Part shown: positions 1-7,783 of the stretch, in pieces
How positions within the stretch are numbered: position 1 is the stretch's first letter
How the letters are laid out: each line of letters begins with the position of its first letter
Assembly: GCA_020629375.1 (NCBI GenBank)
Contig: JAHDDK010000001.1
Location: forward strand, 1 to 60,643
From: Acidimicrobiales bacterium
Lineage (GTDB): Bacteria; Actinomycetota; Acidimicrobiia; Acidimicrobiales; SHLQ01
DNA length: 60,643 nucleotides
Direction of reading: 5' to 3'
Notes under the pieces: model-generated
What the model saw: the letters and a program-made list of their open reading frames with translations, nothing else
What the model was told of the DNA's origin: nothing
Database searches by the model: none
Program-made: the position numbers and the translations under genes

Positions 1-1
1 T

Positions 2-520
2 GAGGTCGACTCCAACCCCGAGCACCACGTGAAGCGCGACATTGACGATCGAGCTCGCGAACTCGCCAACCGCCTCCGCTCCGATGAGCGGCTTATCGCC
101 CAGGGCGAGAAGCTCAAGCAGGAACTCCTCGACCATCCCGAGTTCCAGGCCTGGACCCGCGATCTTTGGTCATCGCTCCAGCGTGGCTTCGGGGATGCGA
201 CCGCCGACCCCAACAACGAGGTTCGAGAGCGCGTCGCACTCGCCATCCAGGCGGTCGGGGAGCGTCTCATGGTTGACCCATCGCTCCAATCCAAGGTTGA
301 CGCCTGGCTGACCTCGACGGCGGTGTACATCGCCGAGCAGGGCCGAGGCGAGGTCGGTGCACTCATCGCCAACACCGTCGCGGGCTGGGATCCCGACGAG
401 ACGGCGGACCGCATCGAACTGCAGGTCGGCCGCGACCTCCAGTTCATCCGGATCAACGGCACGCTCGTCGGCGGACTCGTGGGCTTTCTCATCCACGCAG
501 GAGCAGAACTCTTTCTCTGA
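2..520 (+). CDS. DUF445 family membrane protein, C-terminal part
   Basis: The reading frame is open from the left edge, so the gene is cut by the window; 172 residues are visible. An internal GTG at 29 is not taken as the start because the frame continues upstream without a stop. The end, with the string LQFIRINGTLVGGLVGFLIH close to the C-terminus, is the characteristic tail of DUF445 (YjiN-like) proteins: a long coiled middle section followed by a short hydrophobic segment that anchors the protein in the membrane. The visible part is mostly helical and charged, with one membrane segment in the last 20 residues. The biochemical role of DUF445 is not established. It converges on the GluQ-RS gene, with a hairpin between them. 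Confidence 0.85.
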   Translation, partial: EVDSNPEHHVKRDIDDRARELANRLRSDERLIAQGEKLKQELLDHPEFQAWTRDLWSSLQRGFGDATADPNNEVRERVALAIQAVGERLMVDPSLQSKVDAWLTSTAVYIAEQGRGEVGALIANTVAGWDPDETADRIELQVGRDLQFIRINGTLVGGLVGFLIHAGAELFL

Positions 521-526
521 GTTGCC

Positions 527-568
527 CGGATCGGTCACGTCGGTGTCTGCCCCCGAAGTGACGATCCC
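527..568. terminator. Hairpin between convergent genes
   Basis: GGATCGGTCAC (528-538) pairs with GTGACGATCC (558-567) if one G is bulged out, with a loop of about 19 nt. It lies exactly between the stop codons of the DUF445 gene and the gluQ gene. There is no T-run on either side. I infer a bidirectional terminator; no other role is evident. Confidence 0.35.
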
Positions 569-577
569 GAGGTGAGG

Positions 578-1444
578 TCACCAGATCGTGGGATCCGTGC
601 CGATCGTTGCCGGGTCGAAAGGCGCGTTCTCCTTCAGGCCGACCGACGCGAGAAGTCGGGAGCGAAGGTCTGCGTCGGAGAGGCCCAGCGCGTTGAGCTC
701 GGGTCGGGTGACCGAACCATCTCGCTTTGCGAGCCGTTGTCCCGACTCGTTGACCATCAACGGAACGTGACACCACTCGACCGGAACGAAACCGAGCCGT
801 TGTTGCAACCAGATCTGGCGGGGTGTGGTCGGCAACAGGTCGGCGCCGCGCACGACCTCCGTGACGTCCATGTCGGCGTCATCCACGACGGTCGCGAGGT
901 TGTAAGAGGGGACACCATCATTTCTGCGAATCACGAAGTCGTCGACCCAACCGGTCGTCGATCCGAACACCTGATCCGCGAATGCGATTTCGCCGCCGTC
1001 GGCACGTACGCGCAGGGCCGCCGGACGCACCGACGCGCGCGTTGCCCGTCCCCGCTCATCGAGTTGTGCGCACGTACCCGGATAGGCCCCGTAGGGGAGG
1101 TGGACGTGTGGTGCCGATGCGGCCTCGCGGATCTCGCGACGCGAGCAGAAGCAGGGATAGACGAGGTCGTCCGCAGCGAGTCGGTCGATGGCCTCGGTGT
1201 ACCGGTCGAATCGTTCGCTCTGTCGGACCGCATCGCCGTCGAAGGTCACGCCCACTGCCGCAAGGTCGTCGAGTTGTTGCCGGAGATGGTCGTCGTCGGA
1301 GGTGACCGGGTCGAGGTCGTCGATTCGAAGGCGCAGATGCCCGCCCACTTGTCGGACACGCAGGTCGGCGAGGACTGCGGTTCGGAGGTTGCCCACATGG
1401 AGCACTCCAGTGGGGCTTGGGGCGTATCGGCCGATGAGGGTCAT
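578..1444 (-). CDS. gluQ: Glutamyl-Q tRNA(Asp) synthetase
   Basis: A 288-residue class I synthetase-like protein without an anticodon-binding domain, the usual length for GluQ-RS. The family activates glutamate and attaches it to queuosine at the wobble base of tRNA(Asp). Visible motifs: the HIGH-type signature HVGN at 16-19; a zinc site made of C98, C100, a tyrosine near 119-121 and C125; and the KMSKS-type motif RLAKRD at 237-242, the form typical of GluQ-RS. The ATG at 1444 is chosen because the next residues (TLIGRYAPSPTG) are the conserved N-terminus; a longer frame upstream is junk. It follows the DUF429 gene by 8 bp and is probably co-transcribed with it. Confidence 0.92.
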   Translation of the reverse strand: MTLIGRYAPSPTGVLHVGNLRTAVLADLRVRQVGGHLRLRIDDLDPVTSDDDHLRQQLDDLAAVGVTFDGDAVRQSERFDRYTEAIDRLAADDLVYPCFCSRREIREAASAPHVHLPYGAYPGTCAQLDERGRATRASVRPAALRVRADGGEIAFADQVFGSTTGWVDDFVIRRNDGVPSYNLATVVDDADMDVTEVVRGADLLPTTPRQIWLQQRLGFVPVEWCHVPLMVNESGQRLAKRDGSVTRPELNALGLSDADLRSRLLASVGLKENAPFDPATIGTDPTIW

Positions 1445-1452
1445 TGGCGGTC

Positions 1453-2124
1453 TCACACCGCCAAGCGCATGGGGCGTGCACGGTCGTCGAGCTCTCCTCC
1501 GAGCACGTCCGCCTCCCCACGTCCGAGACGCTGCGCAGTCCAGAGCACTGCCGCAGCATCGATCGCGTCTCCCCAGATCGACCGGCGCAGGGCCGATGCC
1601 TCGAGGACGTCGACGATCGTGTTCGAGAGCGCTCGTTCGAGAAGCCGGATCCGGGCTTGCCGTCCATCGGACGTGTGCTTCGACGCAGTGATGGGCCCGT
1701 CGCCGATCGCTGCAAAGCTTGTCTCGGGATGCCCCTCGAACACCCGCTCCGTATGAGCGTCGGTCCAGCAGCTGTCGATCGATCGAATCTTGGGGACGAG
1801 ATTCCACGCCTGCACGGACAGTCCCCGCCCCGAAGCGGAGCGGTTGGTCGCGTTGGCGTCGTCGTGCGACTCGCAGTCGAGGACCCCTCGTACGGGCGTC
1901 GGGAAGAACGTCGCACGTCGATGGCCGAGTCGCTCACGAGCGAGGTCGTCGACTGGCCGCCTGCCATCGGCCGAGAGCCCGATCGGCATGTCGACGACGA
2001 TCCGGTCGGCTGCCAGCGCCAAGATCGCCGTCCAGGTGTCGGCGAATCCGAACTCGACCGGCGAGTGCGCACTGACCCCCGATCGGGCCCAGACCCAACC
2101 GCCGGGTGCGCCGTCGACACCCAT
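1453..2124 (-). CDS. DUF429 family protein (predicted RNase H-like nuclease fold)
   Basis: A 223-residue protein. The N-terminal GVDGAPGGWV and the later strand IVVDMPIGLS, followed by a helix rich in Arg and a central EGHPETSFAAI, are the hallmarks of DUF429, a family with an RNase H-like fold but no proven activity. Acidic residues in the first strand (Asp in GVDG), in VDMPIG and in the EGHPE stretch are the likely metal-binding set. The ATG at 2124 starts directly at the first beta strand; earlier codons in frame look random. It sits between a small membrane-peptide gene (20 bp upstream) and gluQ (8 bp downstream), all on the minus strand. Confidence 0.8.
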   Translation of the reverse strand: MGVDGAPGGWVWARSGVSAHSPVEFGFADTWTAILALAADRIVVDMPIGLSADGRRPVDDLARERLGHRRATFFPTPVRGVLDCESHDDANATNRSASGRGLSVQAWNLVPKIRSIDSCWTDAHTERVFEGHPETSFAAIGDGPITASKHTSDGRQARIRLLERALSNTIVDVLEASALRRSIWGDAIDAAAVLWTAQRLGRGEADVLGGELDDRARPMRLAV

Positions 2125-2144
2125 GACGCATCGGGCCGGGGAGT

Positions 2145-2324
2145 TCACCGCCGACTGATGAAGGGGACGAGGCCGGCTGCGAGCCCGACCAGGCCCAGCA
2201 CGAGAAAGCCCCACTCACCCGTCGACCATGCAGCGAACAAGAAGACCGCAATCAGCGTGCCCATGGCGGCGAGCAACGGTCCGGGAGCCTGGCGGCGGGG
2301 CGGTCGGCGCTGCGTTTCGGGCAT
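2145..2324 (-). CDS. Small two-segment membrane protein (59 residues)
   Basis: A short gene: ATG at 2324, TGA at 2145-2147. The product begins MPETQRRPPRRQAPG, a cationic Pro/Arg leader, then has two hydrophobic stretches (roughly residues 17-32 and 37-54) separated by STGEWG, and ends in FISRR. The positive charges outside the hydrophobic parts fit a hairpin with both ends in the cytoplasm. It has no family I recognise. It ends 20 bp before the DUF429 start and begins 29 bp after the glutaminyl cyclase stop, so it fills what would otherwise be an empty gap in a minus-strand run. The role is unknown; coding status is inferred from the hydrophobic pattern and fit to the gap. Confidence 0.6.
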   Translation of the reverse strand: MPETQRRPPRRQAPGPLLAAMGTLIAVFLFAAWSTGEWGFLVLGLVGLAAGLVPFISRR

Positions 2325-2353
2325 GGCTCAACGCTACCGGCCCTCCTTGCTGG

Positions 2354-3322
2354 TCAGCCGATGGGTGACAGCCCGACCCGATAGGCGACCGGCCATCGTT
2401 TTCCGGTCAGCAGGAACGTCTGGGTCATCGGATCCCAGGCGATGCCGTTCAGGACGGCCGCTCCATCGTCGAGCGTCGAATCCGGGCGGAGAGCTCCTGC
2501 GTTGAGCAGCGACACGACTCGTCCATCCGTTGGGTCGATTGCGACGATCAGGTCGCTACGCCAGAGATTTGCCCAGACCAGCTCGCCAACACATTCGAGT
2601 TCGTTGATCTGGTCGATCGGTGCGCCTCGAAACGTCACCGAGACGGTTCCGATCGGGTCGAAGGTCGATCGATCTCGAAACGTGAGTGTGGACGTTCCAT
2701 CGGACATGACGAGACGTTCGCCGTCGTCACAGACCCCCCAGCCCTCGCCGTCGTAGGTGTAGGTGTCGACGATGCTGAAGTCGTCGAGGTCCCAACGGAT
2801 CGCGACACCGTCGCGCCACGTGAGCTGGATCAGAGATCCGTCGACTTCGGTGACCCCCTCAGCGAACACCTCTCCCGGTGGGGCGACGATGCGGAGCACC
2901 TCGCCGGTGTCAGGATCGATCTCGCGTAGCGACGATTGGTTCACGAGTCCGGTCGACTCGAAGAGCCGATCTCCGACGAATTCGAGACCTTGTGTGAAGG
3001 CGTCGGTTTGGTGGTCGACAGTCGCGATCACCTGCATCTCGAGCTCGACGACCTCGGTCCGGTCTTCGAGGTCGGCGATTGCCGAGTCGAGGACCGCCGG
3101 GAAGGTGGTTGGCGGAGGGGCGGCCGCGTCGGTTGTCGTCAGTTCGGTGGCGGTCGATGAGGTCGTCTCGGATGCTGTCGGCGACGTTACGGTCGTTGCG
3201 GGGCCAGCGGTCGTGGTGAGCTCGTCTGGAGGGCCGTCGGCACGGCCGGACAGTGCGAGCCAGGCGATGACGCCAAGCGTCACCGCTGCCATGGCGAACA
3301 CTGCGACATGTCGGGGCGACAT
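2354..3322 (-). CDS. Glutaminyl-peptide cyclotransferase, membrane-anchored
   Basis: A 322-residue protein with an N-terminal uncleaved or signal-type hydrophobic segment (about 6-25), a Thr/Ser-rich spacer to about residue 65, then a beta-propeller of the plant/bacterial glutaminyl cyclase family (Glu_cyclase_2). Recognisable blocks are DAFTQGLEF, LFESTGLVNQSSL, FAEGVTEV, GEGWGVC and INELECVGELVWAN. The family converts N-terminal glutamine of exported proteins to pyroglutamate. The ATG at 3322 overlaps the TGA of the upstream gene (TGATG), which indicates translational coupling; an in-frame TTG one codon earlier is less likely. Confidence 0.85.
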   Translation of the reverse strand: MSPRHVAVFAMAAVTLGVIAWLALSGRADGPPDELTTTAGPATTVTSPTASETTSSTATELTTTDAAAPPPTTFPAVLDSAIADLEDRTEVVELEMQVIATVDHQTDAFTQGLEFVGDRLFESTGLVNQSSLREIDPDTGEVLRIVAPPGEVFAEGVTEVDGSLIQLTWRDGVAIRWDLDDFSIVDTYTYDGEGWGVCDDGERLVMSDGTSTLTFRDRSTFDPIGTVSVTFRGAPIDQINELECVGELVWANLWRSDLIVAIDPTDGRVVSLLNAGALRPDSTLDDGAAVLNGIAWDPMTQTFLLTGKRWPVAYRVGLSPIG

Positions 3323-4194
3323 CAACCGCCGACCGCTCCCGGGTCGACCGCAGACTCCTGGAGCACCGGCGCGAGCACGGGCAGCTCAGGAGCACGCTCT
3401 CGATACAGGAAGCCATTCCCGATCCGAATCGTGCACGTCTCTTCGATGTACTCGAGGGTGTTGTCGACGCTGATCACTGGTCGGGTGGTCAGCGCTACCC
3501 AGCGATCGTAGAAGTCGGATTCGGCGAGTTCTTCGAGATCCCAGCGTGCGGGTTCGCCAATGGCGACGAAGTCTGCGAAATGGTCGGCGGTCGCATCGAA
3601 GTCGGCATCGATCAGCCCGAGTCGGAGCGCGGACGATGCGGTGTAAAAGCTCAGCGCAACCTCTTGGGGACGTCCGAGAAGGCCAGATTCGAGTGGGTCG
3701 ATTCGATTCGGGTTGACCACCGAGGGGGGCGGCACTGCAGGCGGCGGCGCTTCGGTGGTGGTCGTGGTCTCTGGGGCGACCGTCGACGGAATGCTCGCTC
3801 CGGAGGCAATAGCGGCGTCGCCTGCCACGGTGCGGGCCTCGCGTACCTCGATCGGAATGTCGCCATCGGGATGCATGCCAATGTCGATGTCTCGGTCGCC
3901 CGGGTTCGCGAGCGGGTCGCCAGCACGATTCACGAGGACGACACGGAGGCCGCGGAGATCTTCGCGGAATGCATTCGCCAAGCTGCACAGTCGTTCGTTG
4001 TCGTCGATGCGCGGCTCGGTAGTGGTGGTCGTGGCGATCGTGGTGGTGGTGGTCGTATTACGTGAGGCAATTTCGGCCTTCGCTTCGGCTCGATCGTCGC
4101 TGAGGCGAGCGAACAGCCACATGATCATCATCCCGACGAGGACGACGACCACGACGCCACGGAGCTCACGCGCGAGAAAGTTGAGCCGATGCAC
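3322..4194 (-). CDS. Membrane-anchored extracytoplasmic protein of unknown function
   Basis: A 290-residue protein starting at GTG. One membrane segment lies at about residues 13-29, followed by two Thr-rich linkers (about 47-60 and 138-147). The first folded region, between the linkers, contains the only paired features I can point to: CSLANAFREDLRGLRVVLVNRAG. The C-terminal region (about 165-275) is acidic and has one cysteine in EETCTIRIG. Two cysteines outside the membrane could form a disulfide. No family is recognised. Its stop overlaps the glutaminyl cyclase start, so the two are probably co-translated. The Thr-rich linkers resemble O-glycosylated spacers of actinobacterial surface proteins. 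Confidence 0.7.
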   Translation of the reverse strand: MHRLNFLARELRGVVVVVLVGMMIMWLFARLSDDRAEAKAEIASRNTTTTTTIATTTTTEPRIDDNERLCSLANAFREDLRGLRVVLVNRAGDPLANPGDRDIDIGMHPDGDIPIEVREARTVAGDAAIASGASIPSTVAPETTTTTEAPPPAVPPPSVVNPNRIDPLESGLLGRPQEVALSFYTASSALRLGLIDADFDATADHFADFVAIGEPARWDLEELAESDFYDRWVALTTRPVISVDNTLEYIEETCTIRIGNGFLYRERAPELPVLAPVLQESAVDPGAVGG

Positions 4195-4309
4195 ATGTCA
4201 ACTCTAGAACTCTCGTCCCTCGGGTTGGGGCCGGGCATCGCGCCCGCAGGTTCCTTTGGGGTCCGGCGCAGATTGGACGTGTCGATCTGCGAGCTCTACG
4301 TTCGCGTGC

Positions 4310-4714
4310 ATGCGGTCGGGATGGGTACGCCTTGGCACCTACGTGGGCATGGTCATCGCGGTCGTTGCGGTGGTTTTCGTCGCCTCGCGGAACGAGCCAC
4401 GCAGCGCATCGCTGCTGATCGGACAGATCGGCGCAATCGGTGCGGTGGCATGGATGCTGACGTTCTTGGTGTGGCCCCGACGGCGGCCGGTGTCCGACGC
4501 TCATCCGAGTCGGAGTAGCCGGCGACCGGGCCCCGTGCCCGAAGAGGCCCCGACGTCAGACGATCGGCCGGTCGTCGTCATCGGGCATCGTGCCGTCGGG
4601 TCGCCGCCAGCGTCCGAGGTGCACCTCCGCGAGCAGCCCACCGTTCGGTCATCGAGGGGGCGTCGTCCCGGTCCTCGCCGACAGGGCGAGATTCGCTGGC
4701 CTGCTGCTCGCTAG
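4310..4714 (+). CDS. Small membrane protein with Pro/Arg-rich tail
   Basis: A 134-residue product with two hydrophobic segments at about 10-26 and 35-55, ending PRRR, then an Arg/Pro-rich cytoplasmic-type tail with no clear fold. The ATG at 4310 is preferred because it gives a short cationic lead before the first segment; the frame is open further upstream and a GTG at 4325 is possible. The gene is divergent from the membrane-anchored protein at 4194 and lies 84 bp before the zinc peptidase gene. The membrane part looks real, while the last 70 residues could be an artefact of GC-rich DNA or a true disordered tail. Function unknown. Confidence 0.5.
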   Translation: MRSGWVRLGTYVGMVIAVVAVVFVASRNEPRSASLLIGQIGAIGAVAWMLTFLVWPRRRPVSDAHPSRSSRRPGPVPEEAPTSDDRPVVVIGHRAVGSPPASEVHLREQPTVRSSRGRRPGPRRQGEIRWPAAR

Positions 4715-4798
4715 CATTCATCTGGCTGACTCGAGACAACGAGGGGCCGTGGCCCCTCGGAGTGGCGTGTCCCAGACGGCGGAGAAAGAAGTCCCATC

Positions 4799-5767
4799 AT
4801 GGTGAAGGTCCCGAAGGGATACAGGAGTCGAAACGTCGAAGATCGACGTGGGCGTCGATCGAGCGGAGGCGGGGGCTTCGGCTTCCCGAGTGGCCGGAGC
4901 GGCGGCGGTCTCGGAGGAAGTCTCGGTGGCGGCGGTGTCGGGGGGAGTCTCGGCGGAGCCCCGCGCGGCGGTCGGCGTGGTTGCCTCGGCAGCTCGGGGC
5001 TCATCGTGCTCGTCGTGTTCGGTCTACTGCTGTTCTCGTGTCTCGGCGGTGGTGGCGGTTTCGGCGACCTGTCCGGCGACCTCAACACGGGCGGCGCAGC
5101 ACCCGTGCCAACCGAGCAGGTCGACGTGCCCCAAGCCGAATCGGACTCGTTCGACCTGATCAACTTCGTGCTCGACGACGTCCAAGAGTTCTGGGCCGAC
5201 GAGTTCGCCCGCGCCGGGGAGAGCTATCCACTCGGCAGAGTCGTGATCTTCGAAGATCAAGTCAGCACCGGGGGGTGCGGATCAGCGTCGTCGAACGTCG
5301 GACCGTTCTATTGCCCTGCCGACAGCACGAGCTACATCGACATCCAATTCATGTTCCGCCTCCAGCAGCAGCTGGGCGCAGAGGGTGACTTCGCACAGGC
5401 GTACATCCTCGCCCACGAGATCGGCCACCACGTCCAGAACGTTGTGGGGACCAACACTGCCGTTCGCAACGCCCAGCGTGGGGCGTCGCAGGCCGAGTCG
5501 AACGGCTTGCAGGTCCGGATGGAGCTCCAGGCCGATTGCTTGGCCGGTATGTGGGCTCGCTCCGCCGAGGCGAAGGGCATTCTCGAGGACGGCGACCTTC
5601 AAGAGGGCGTCCGCGCGGCTGGCGCTGTCGGCGACGATGCGATCACGGGCAGCACGAATCAAGAGAACTTCACGCATGGGAGCTCGCAACAGCGGATCGA
5701 CTGGTTCACTCGCGGCTACTCCAGCGGGACGTACGACTCGTGCGACACCTTCTCCGGAGACATCTAG
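4799..5767 (+). CDS. Neutral zinc metallopeptidase (YpfJ/KPN_02809 family)
   Basis: A 322-residue membrane protein. The order is an Arg/Gly-rich cytoplasmic head (1-62, nearly all Gly in 22-55), one membrane segment (67-82), a Gly-rich spacer, then the peptidase domain from about 115. The zinc motif is HEIGH at 206-210; the third ligand is likely E242 in MELQADCLAGMWA, the family's second signature. Cysteines 160, 172, 247 and one near the C-terminus may form disulfides. The family is widespread but its substrates are not known. A purine-rich GAGAAAGAAG sits before the ATG. The ABC ATPase begins 3 bp after its stop. Confidence 0.88.
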   Translation: MVKVPKGYRSRNVEDRRGRRSSGGGGFGFPSGRSGGGLGGSLGGGGVGGSLGGAPRGGRRGCLGSSGLIVLVVFGLLLFSCLGGGGGFGDLSGDLNTGGAAPVPTEQVDVPQAESDSFDLINFVLDDVQEFWADEFARAGESYPLGRVVIFEDQVSTGGCGSASSNVGPFYCPADSTSYIDIQFMFRLQQQLGAEGDFAQAYILAHEIGHHVQNVVGTNTAVRNAQRGASQAESNGLQVRMELQADCLAGMWARSAEAKGILEDGDLQEGVRAAGAVGDDAITGSTNQENFTHGSSQQRIDWFTRGYSSGTYDSCDTFSGDI

Positions 5768-5770
5768 TTC

Positions 5771-6790
5771 GTGACCGCTCGGGCTGTCGAGATCGCCGGG
5801 GTCGGCAAGTCGTTCGACGACACGGTTGTTCTGACCGAGATCGACCTCCATGTCACGCCCGGGCAGAGCGTGGCGTTGCTCGGACCCTCGGGGTGTGGAA
5901 AGACGACCTTGCTTCGCGTCGTTGCCGGTCTCGAACGCCCGGATGCTGGCGCGATTACGATTGGCGACACGCGGATGGCCGGTCCCGGCACGTGGGTTCC
6001 GCCCGAGAAACGAAACGTCGGCATGGTCTTCCAGGATTGGGCGCTGTTCCCACATCTCTCGGTCGGCCGCAATGTGGGGTACGGCTTGCCACGAGCCGAA
6101 CGTGACGGACCGCGGGTGACTGAAGCCCTTGCGATGGTCGGAATGACCGGTCTCGAGGACCGCATGCCCGACACGCTCTCAGGCGGACAGCAACAGCGTG
6201 TGGCGCTGGCCCGCGCGATTGCCCCGCGACCGTCGGTGCTGTTGCTCGACGAACCGTTCTCCAACCTCGACACGGCACTTCGAGTCGACGTCCGAAGCGA
6301 AGTACATCGACTACTGGTCGAGCTCGGCATCACGTCGATCTTCGTCACGCACGACCAAGAAGAGGCCTTCGTGCTCGGCGACCGGGTCGCGATCATGAAC
6401 GACGGCATACTCGAGCAGGTCGGCACGCCCTACGAGATCTACCGAGATCCCGTGTCGCCCTGGATTGCGTCGTTCGTCGGCGACGTCAACCTCATCGACG
6501 CCGACGCGAACGGTCTCGTCGCCGCATCGCCAATCGGTGACCTACCGCTCCGCGGCCATCGCCGCGGACCGGTCCGTGTTCTCGTGCGCCCGGAGGCGCT
6601 GCGGCTCACCAGCGGCGACACCGCCGAGGTTCGCCTCGTCGAGTTCTATGGCCACGACATGATGGTCACCGTGGGCGCCCCAAGTGGCGAGCTATCGGTT
6701 CGGGTGTCCGCGTCGTCGGTCATCGAACGGGGCGATCGGGTCGGCGTGGAGTACGTCGGCGACCCCACAGTTGCATTCGATCGCCCCTGA
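5771..6790 (+). CDS. ABC transporter ATP-binding protein, FbpC/PotA type
   Basis: A 339-residue nucleotide-binding subunit: Walker A GPSGCGKT (38-45), Q-loop FQD near 88-90, signature LSGGQQQR (137-144), Walker B VLLLDEP (157-163) and the switch histidine in THDQEEA. After the ATPase core (to about 235) comes a TOBE-type domain, as in importers for iron(III), sulfate, polyamines or phosphonates. The tyrosine usual at the A-loop is replaced by phenylalanine (VGKSF), as is common in this group. No permease or solute-binding gene lies nearby, so the partner must be elsewhere. The GTG start follows the peptidase stop by 3 bp, so the two are likely co-transcribed although no functional link is obvious. 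Confidence 0.88.
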   Translation: MTARAVEIAGVGKSFDDTVVLTEIDLHVTPGQSVALLGPSGCGKTTLLRVVAGLERPDAGAITIGDTRMAGPGTWVPPEKRNVGMVFQDWALFPHLSVGRNVGYGLPRAERDGPRVTEALAMVGMTGLEDRMPDTLSGGQQQRVALARAIAPRPSVLLLDEPFSNLDTALRVDVRSEVHRLLVELGITSIFVTHDQEEAFVLGDRVAIMNDGILEQVGTPYEIYRDPVSPWIASFVGDVNLIDADANGLVAASPIGDLPLRGHRRGPVRVLVRPEALRLTSGDTAEVRLVEFYGHDMMVTVGAPSGELSVRVSASSVIERGDRVGVEYVGDPTVAFDRP

Positions 6791-6908
6791 CCCACACCGA
6801 GCATGCCCCGTGCAACTTGGTGGCGACGGACCTTCGGCGACAGAATGACCACGGACCTGTCAGTCCCGAATTTCGTAGTGCGGGGAATCGATACAACGGG
6901 AGAAAGCC

Positions 6909-7766
6909 ATGGAACGCCGATCGGTTGCGATTGGTGACCGGCGGATGTCATACGTGGAGGGTGGCGAGGGCCCTCCGATCGTCTTCTTACATGGGAATCC
7001 GACGTCGTCGTATCTGTGGCGTGACGTCATTCCGCCGCTACTCAGTCAGGGGCGGTGCATTGCGCCGGACCTGATTGGGATGGGGCAGAGCGACAAGCTC
7101 GAGAACTCCGGACCAGGCGTCTACCGGTTCATCGAACATCGCGGATTTCTCGACCGATTCCTTGCAGCGATCGGCGTGACCGACGATGTCACCCTCGTGA
7201 TCCACGATTGGGGCTCGGCGTTGGGATTCGATTGGGCCCACCGCCATCCATCGTCGGTTCGGGGCATCGCGTACATGGAGGCAATCGTTCGTCCGGTGAC
7301 GTGGGATGAGTGGCCCGAGGCGGCGCGTGACATCTTCTCGGCGATGCGTTCCCCCGCCGGCGAGGAGATCGTTCTCGAAAAGAACGTCTTCGTCGAACGG
7401 ATCTTGCCGGCGTCGATTCTGCGCACGCTGACCGACGACGAGATGTCGGTGTACCGAGAGCCATTCGCGGACCCGGGCGAAGCGCGTCGACCGACGCTCA
7501 CCTGGCCACGCGAGATCCCGATCGAGGGCTCGCCGAGCGATGTCGCCGAGATCGTGAAGGCCTACGCGACCTGGCTCGAGACCGCTGAGGTTCCCAAACT
7601 CTTCGTCAACGCCGATCCCGGAATGATCCTCACGGGTCCCGTACGGGAGTATTGCCGCTCCTGGCCGAACCAGAGCGAGGTCACCGTCCAGGGACTGCAC
7701 TTCGTTCAGGAAGACTCCGGGGCCGCGATCGGCGAGGCGATCGCGGCCTGGTTGTCCAACATCTGA
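6909..7766 (+). CDS. dhaA: Haloalkane dehalogenase, subfamily HLD-II
   Basis: A 285-residue alpha/beta-hydrolase. Family residues are all present: halide-binding N30 in HGNPTSSYLWR, nucleophile D100 followed by halide-binding W101 in VIHDWGS, catalytic acid E124 in YMEAIVRP, and base H264 in GLHFVQEDS. An acid after strand 6 plus the ENVFVE-like helix (KNVFVERILP, 159-168) marks the HLD-II branch (DhaA/LinB type). These enzymes hydrolyse the carbon-halogen bond of short haloalkanes to alcohol and halide. A good ribosome site (GGGAG) precedes the ATG. It stands alone, with 118 bp upstream and a convergent neighbour downstream. Natural substrate unknown. Confidence 0.93.
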   Translation: MERRSVAIGDRRMSYVEGGEGPPIVFLHGNPTSSYLWRDVIPPLLSQGRCIAPDLIGMGQSDKLENSGPGVYRFIEHRGFLDRFLAAIGVTDDVTLVIHDWGSALGFDWAHRHPSSVRGIAYMEAIVRPVTWDEWPEAARDIFSAMRSPAGEEIVLEKNVFVERILPASILRTLTDDEMSVYREPFADPGEARRPTLTWPREIPIEGSPSDVAEIVKAYATWLETAEVPKLFVNADPGMILTGPVREYCRSWPNQSEVTVQGLHFVQEDSGAAIGEAIAAWLSNI

Positions 7767-7779
7767 CCGGAGCGCCGGT
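7766..7779. terminator. Short hairpin between convergent genes
   Basis: ACCGG-AGCG-CCGGT, a 5-bp stem overlapping the dehalogenase stop and lying before the stop of the convergent surface-protein gene. Weak and without a T-run; listed because it is the only structure in this 17-bp gap. Confidence 0.25.
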
Positions 7780-7783
7780 GCGT

